Part shown: positions 63,421-64,000 of the stretch, in pieces
Position numbering within the stretch: position 1 is the stretch's first letter
Layout: every line of letters begins with the position of its first letter
Source of the DNA: Nitrospirales bacterium
GTDB taxonomy: Bacteria > Nitrospirota > Nitrospiria > Nitrospirales > UBA8639
Direction: 5' to 3'
Length of the DNA: 64,000 bases
Assembly: GCA_029261355.1 (NCBI GenBank)
Contig: JAJDBM010000002.1
Coordinates: forward strand, 88,868-152,867
Translations under genes and position numbers: made by a program
The notes under the pieces: model-generated
Database searches by the model: none
The model's input: only the letters and a program-made list of their open reading frames with translations
Told to the model about the DNA's origin: nothing

Positions 63421-63449
63421 TTGACAATGCACCGATAGTCAGATAGATT
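63421..63449 (+). promoter_or_regulatory. rRNA operon promoter
   Basis: TTGACA (63421-63426), a 17-bp spacer and TAGATT (63444-63449) form a near-consensus promoter with AT-rich, UP-element-like DNA just upstream and a GC-rich discriminator (GCCCCTCGCC) after it, as expected for stringently controlled rRNA transcription. Confidence 0.85.
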
Positions 63450-63475
63450 AGCCCCTCGCCTGACGGATTGAGGCG

Positions 63476-63492
63476 CGCTCTTTGAAAGTTAA
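63476..63492 (+). promoter_or_regulatory. boxA-like antitermination element in rRNA leader
   Basis: GCGCTCTTTGAAAGTTAA resembles the boxA/leader element (GCTCTTTGAAAA-type) found before 16S genes in many bacteria, about 80 bp upstream of the mature 16S start. Confidence 0.5.
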
Positions 63493-63556
63493 ATAGCTGG
63501 AATAAAAAAACAGCAGGTAAGTGTATTGAAATGGCGGCCCTTGTGAGAAGGAAAAA

Positions 63557-64000
<444 letters not shown>

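Overview
The window most likely comes from a member of the Nitrospirota (Nitrospira-like). The best evidence is the first ~440 nt of a 16S rRNA gene at the right edge, whose 5' region reads like Nitrospira 16S. Supporting hints are a paired Mrp-type ATPase and PCP-reductase-domain protein, CHAT, CHASE2 and DUF928 proteins otherwise best known from cyanobacteria, and moderate GC. This assignment is from memory of the 16S pattern and needs a search to confirm.

Layout. 1-7.1 kb: a DUF2914-like membrane protein cut by the left edge, a membrane-anchored MA-type peptidase, an isoprenylcysteine-methyltransferase-like protein, a kinase/P-loop fusion, a HemD-like protein, a higBA toxin-antitoxin pair and rtcB. 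7.1-13.7 kb: an accessory stretch with small unknown genes, a duplicated 95-bp repeat, many TGTTACA motifs, a second (minus-strand) higBA pair, a frameshifted coiled-coil gene and an OLD-like ATPase/TOPRIM nuclease. 13.7-30 kb: mostly housekeeping or conserved genes (SUMF1 protein, VOC and MBL proteins, RicT/PSP1, DsrE-like, BNR lipoprotein, CrtC/AttH-like lipocalin, Lon-substrate domain, DrrAB-type ABC exporter, SirB1-like, RNase Z-like, HNH, YugP-like peptidase, SelO).

30.5-57 kb is the most unusual part. It starts with a CHAT-TPR protein, a CHASE2 cyclase, a GAF/AAA/Fis regulator with a degenerate GAFTGA loop and a DUF928 protein. Next is an MpaB/Lcp-like oxygenase followed by a diheme cytochrome c lipoprotein (RoxA-like) and a GMC oxidoreductase, which together suggest oxidation of a polyisoprenoid or similar lipid. 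Two large paralogous TPS/haemagglutinin-type exoproteins (both minus strand) bracket three minus-strand genes that look like a split PatA/PatG-type RiPP locus: a cytoplasmic subtilase, a PatG-C-terminal-like protein and a 60-residue peptide with six C-terminal cysteines, the peptide gene sitting between long inverted repeats. Three putative lipoproteins follow.

57.3-64 kb returns to core genes: Mrp ATPase, PCP-reductase protein, Maf, dihydrouridine synthase, DHH phosphoesterase, rhomboid protease and the start of an rRNA operon with a clear promoter. Two families of short terminal-inverted-repeat elements (MITE-like) are scattered through the window: family A (three copies, ~140-236 bp, ends like GGGCACCTCTAAAAACC) and family B (four copies, 96-97 bp, ends like CTATAGCGAATC). 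Several copies abut or overlap stop codons. No tRNA gene, CRISPR array or transposase was found.
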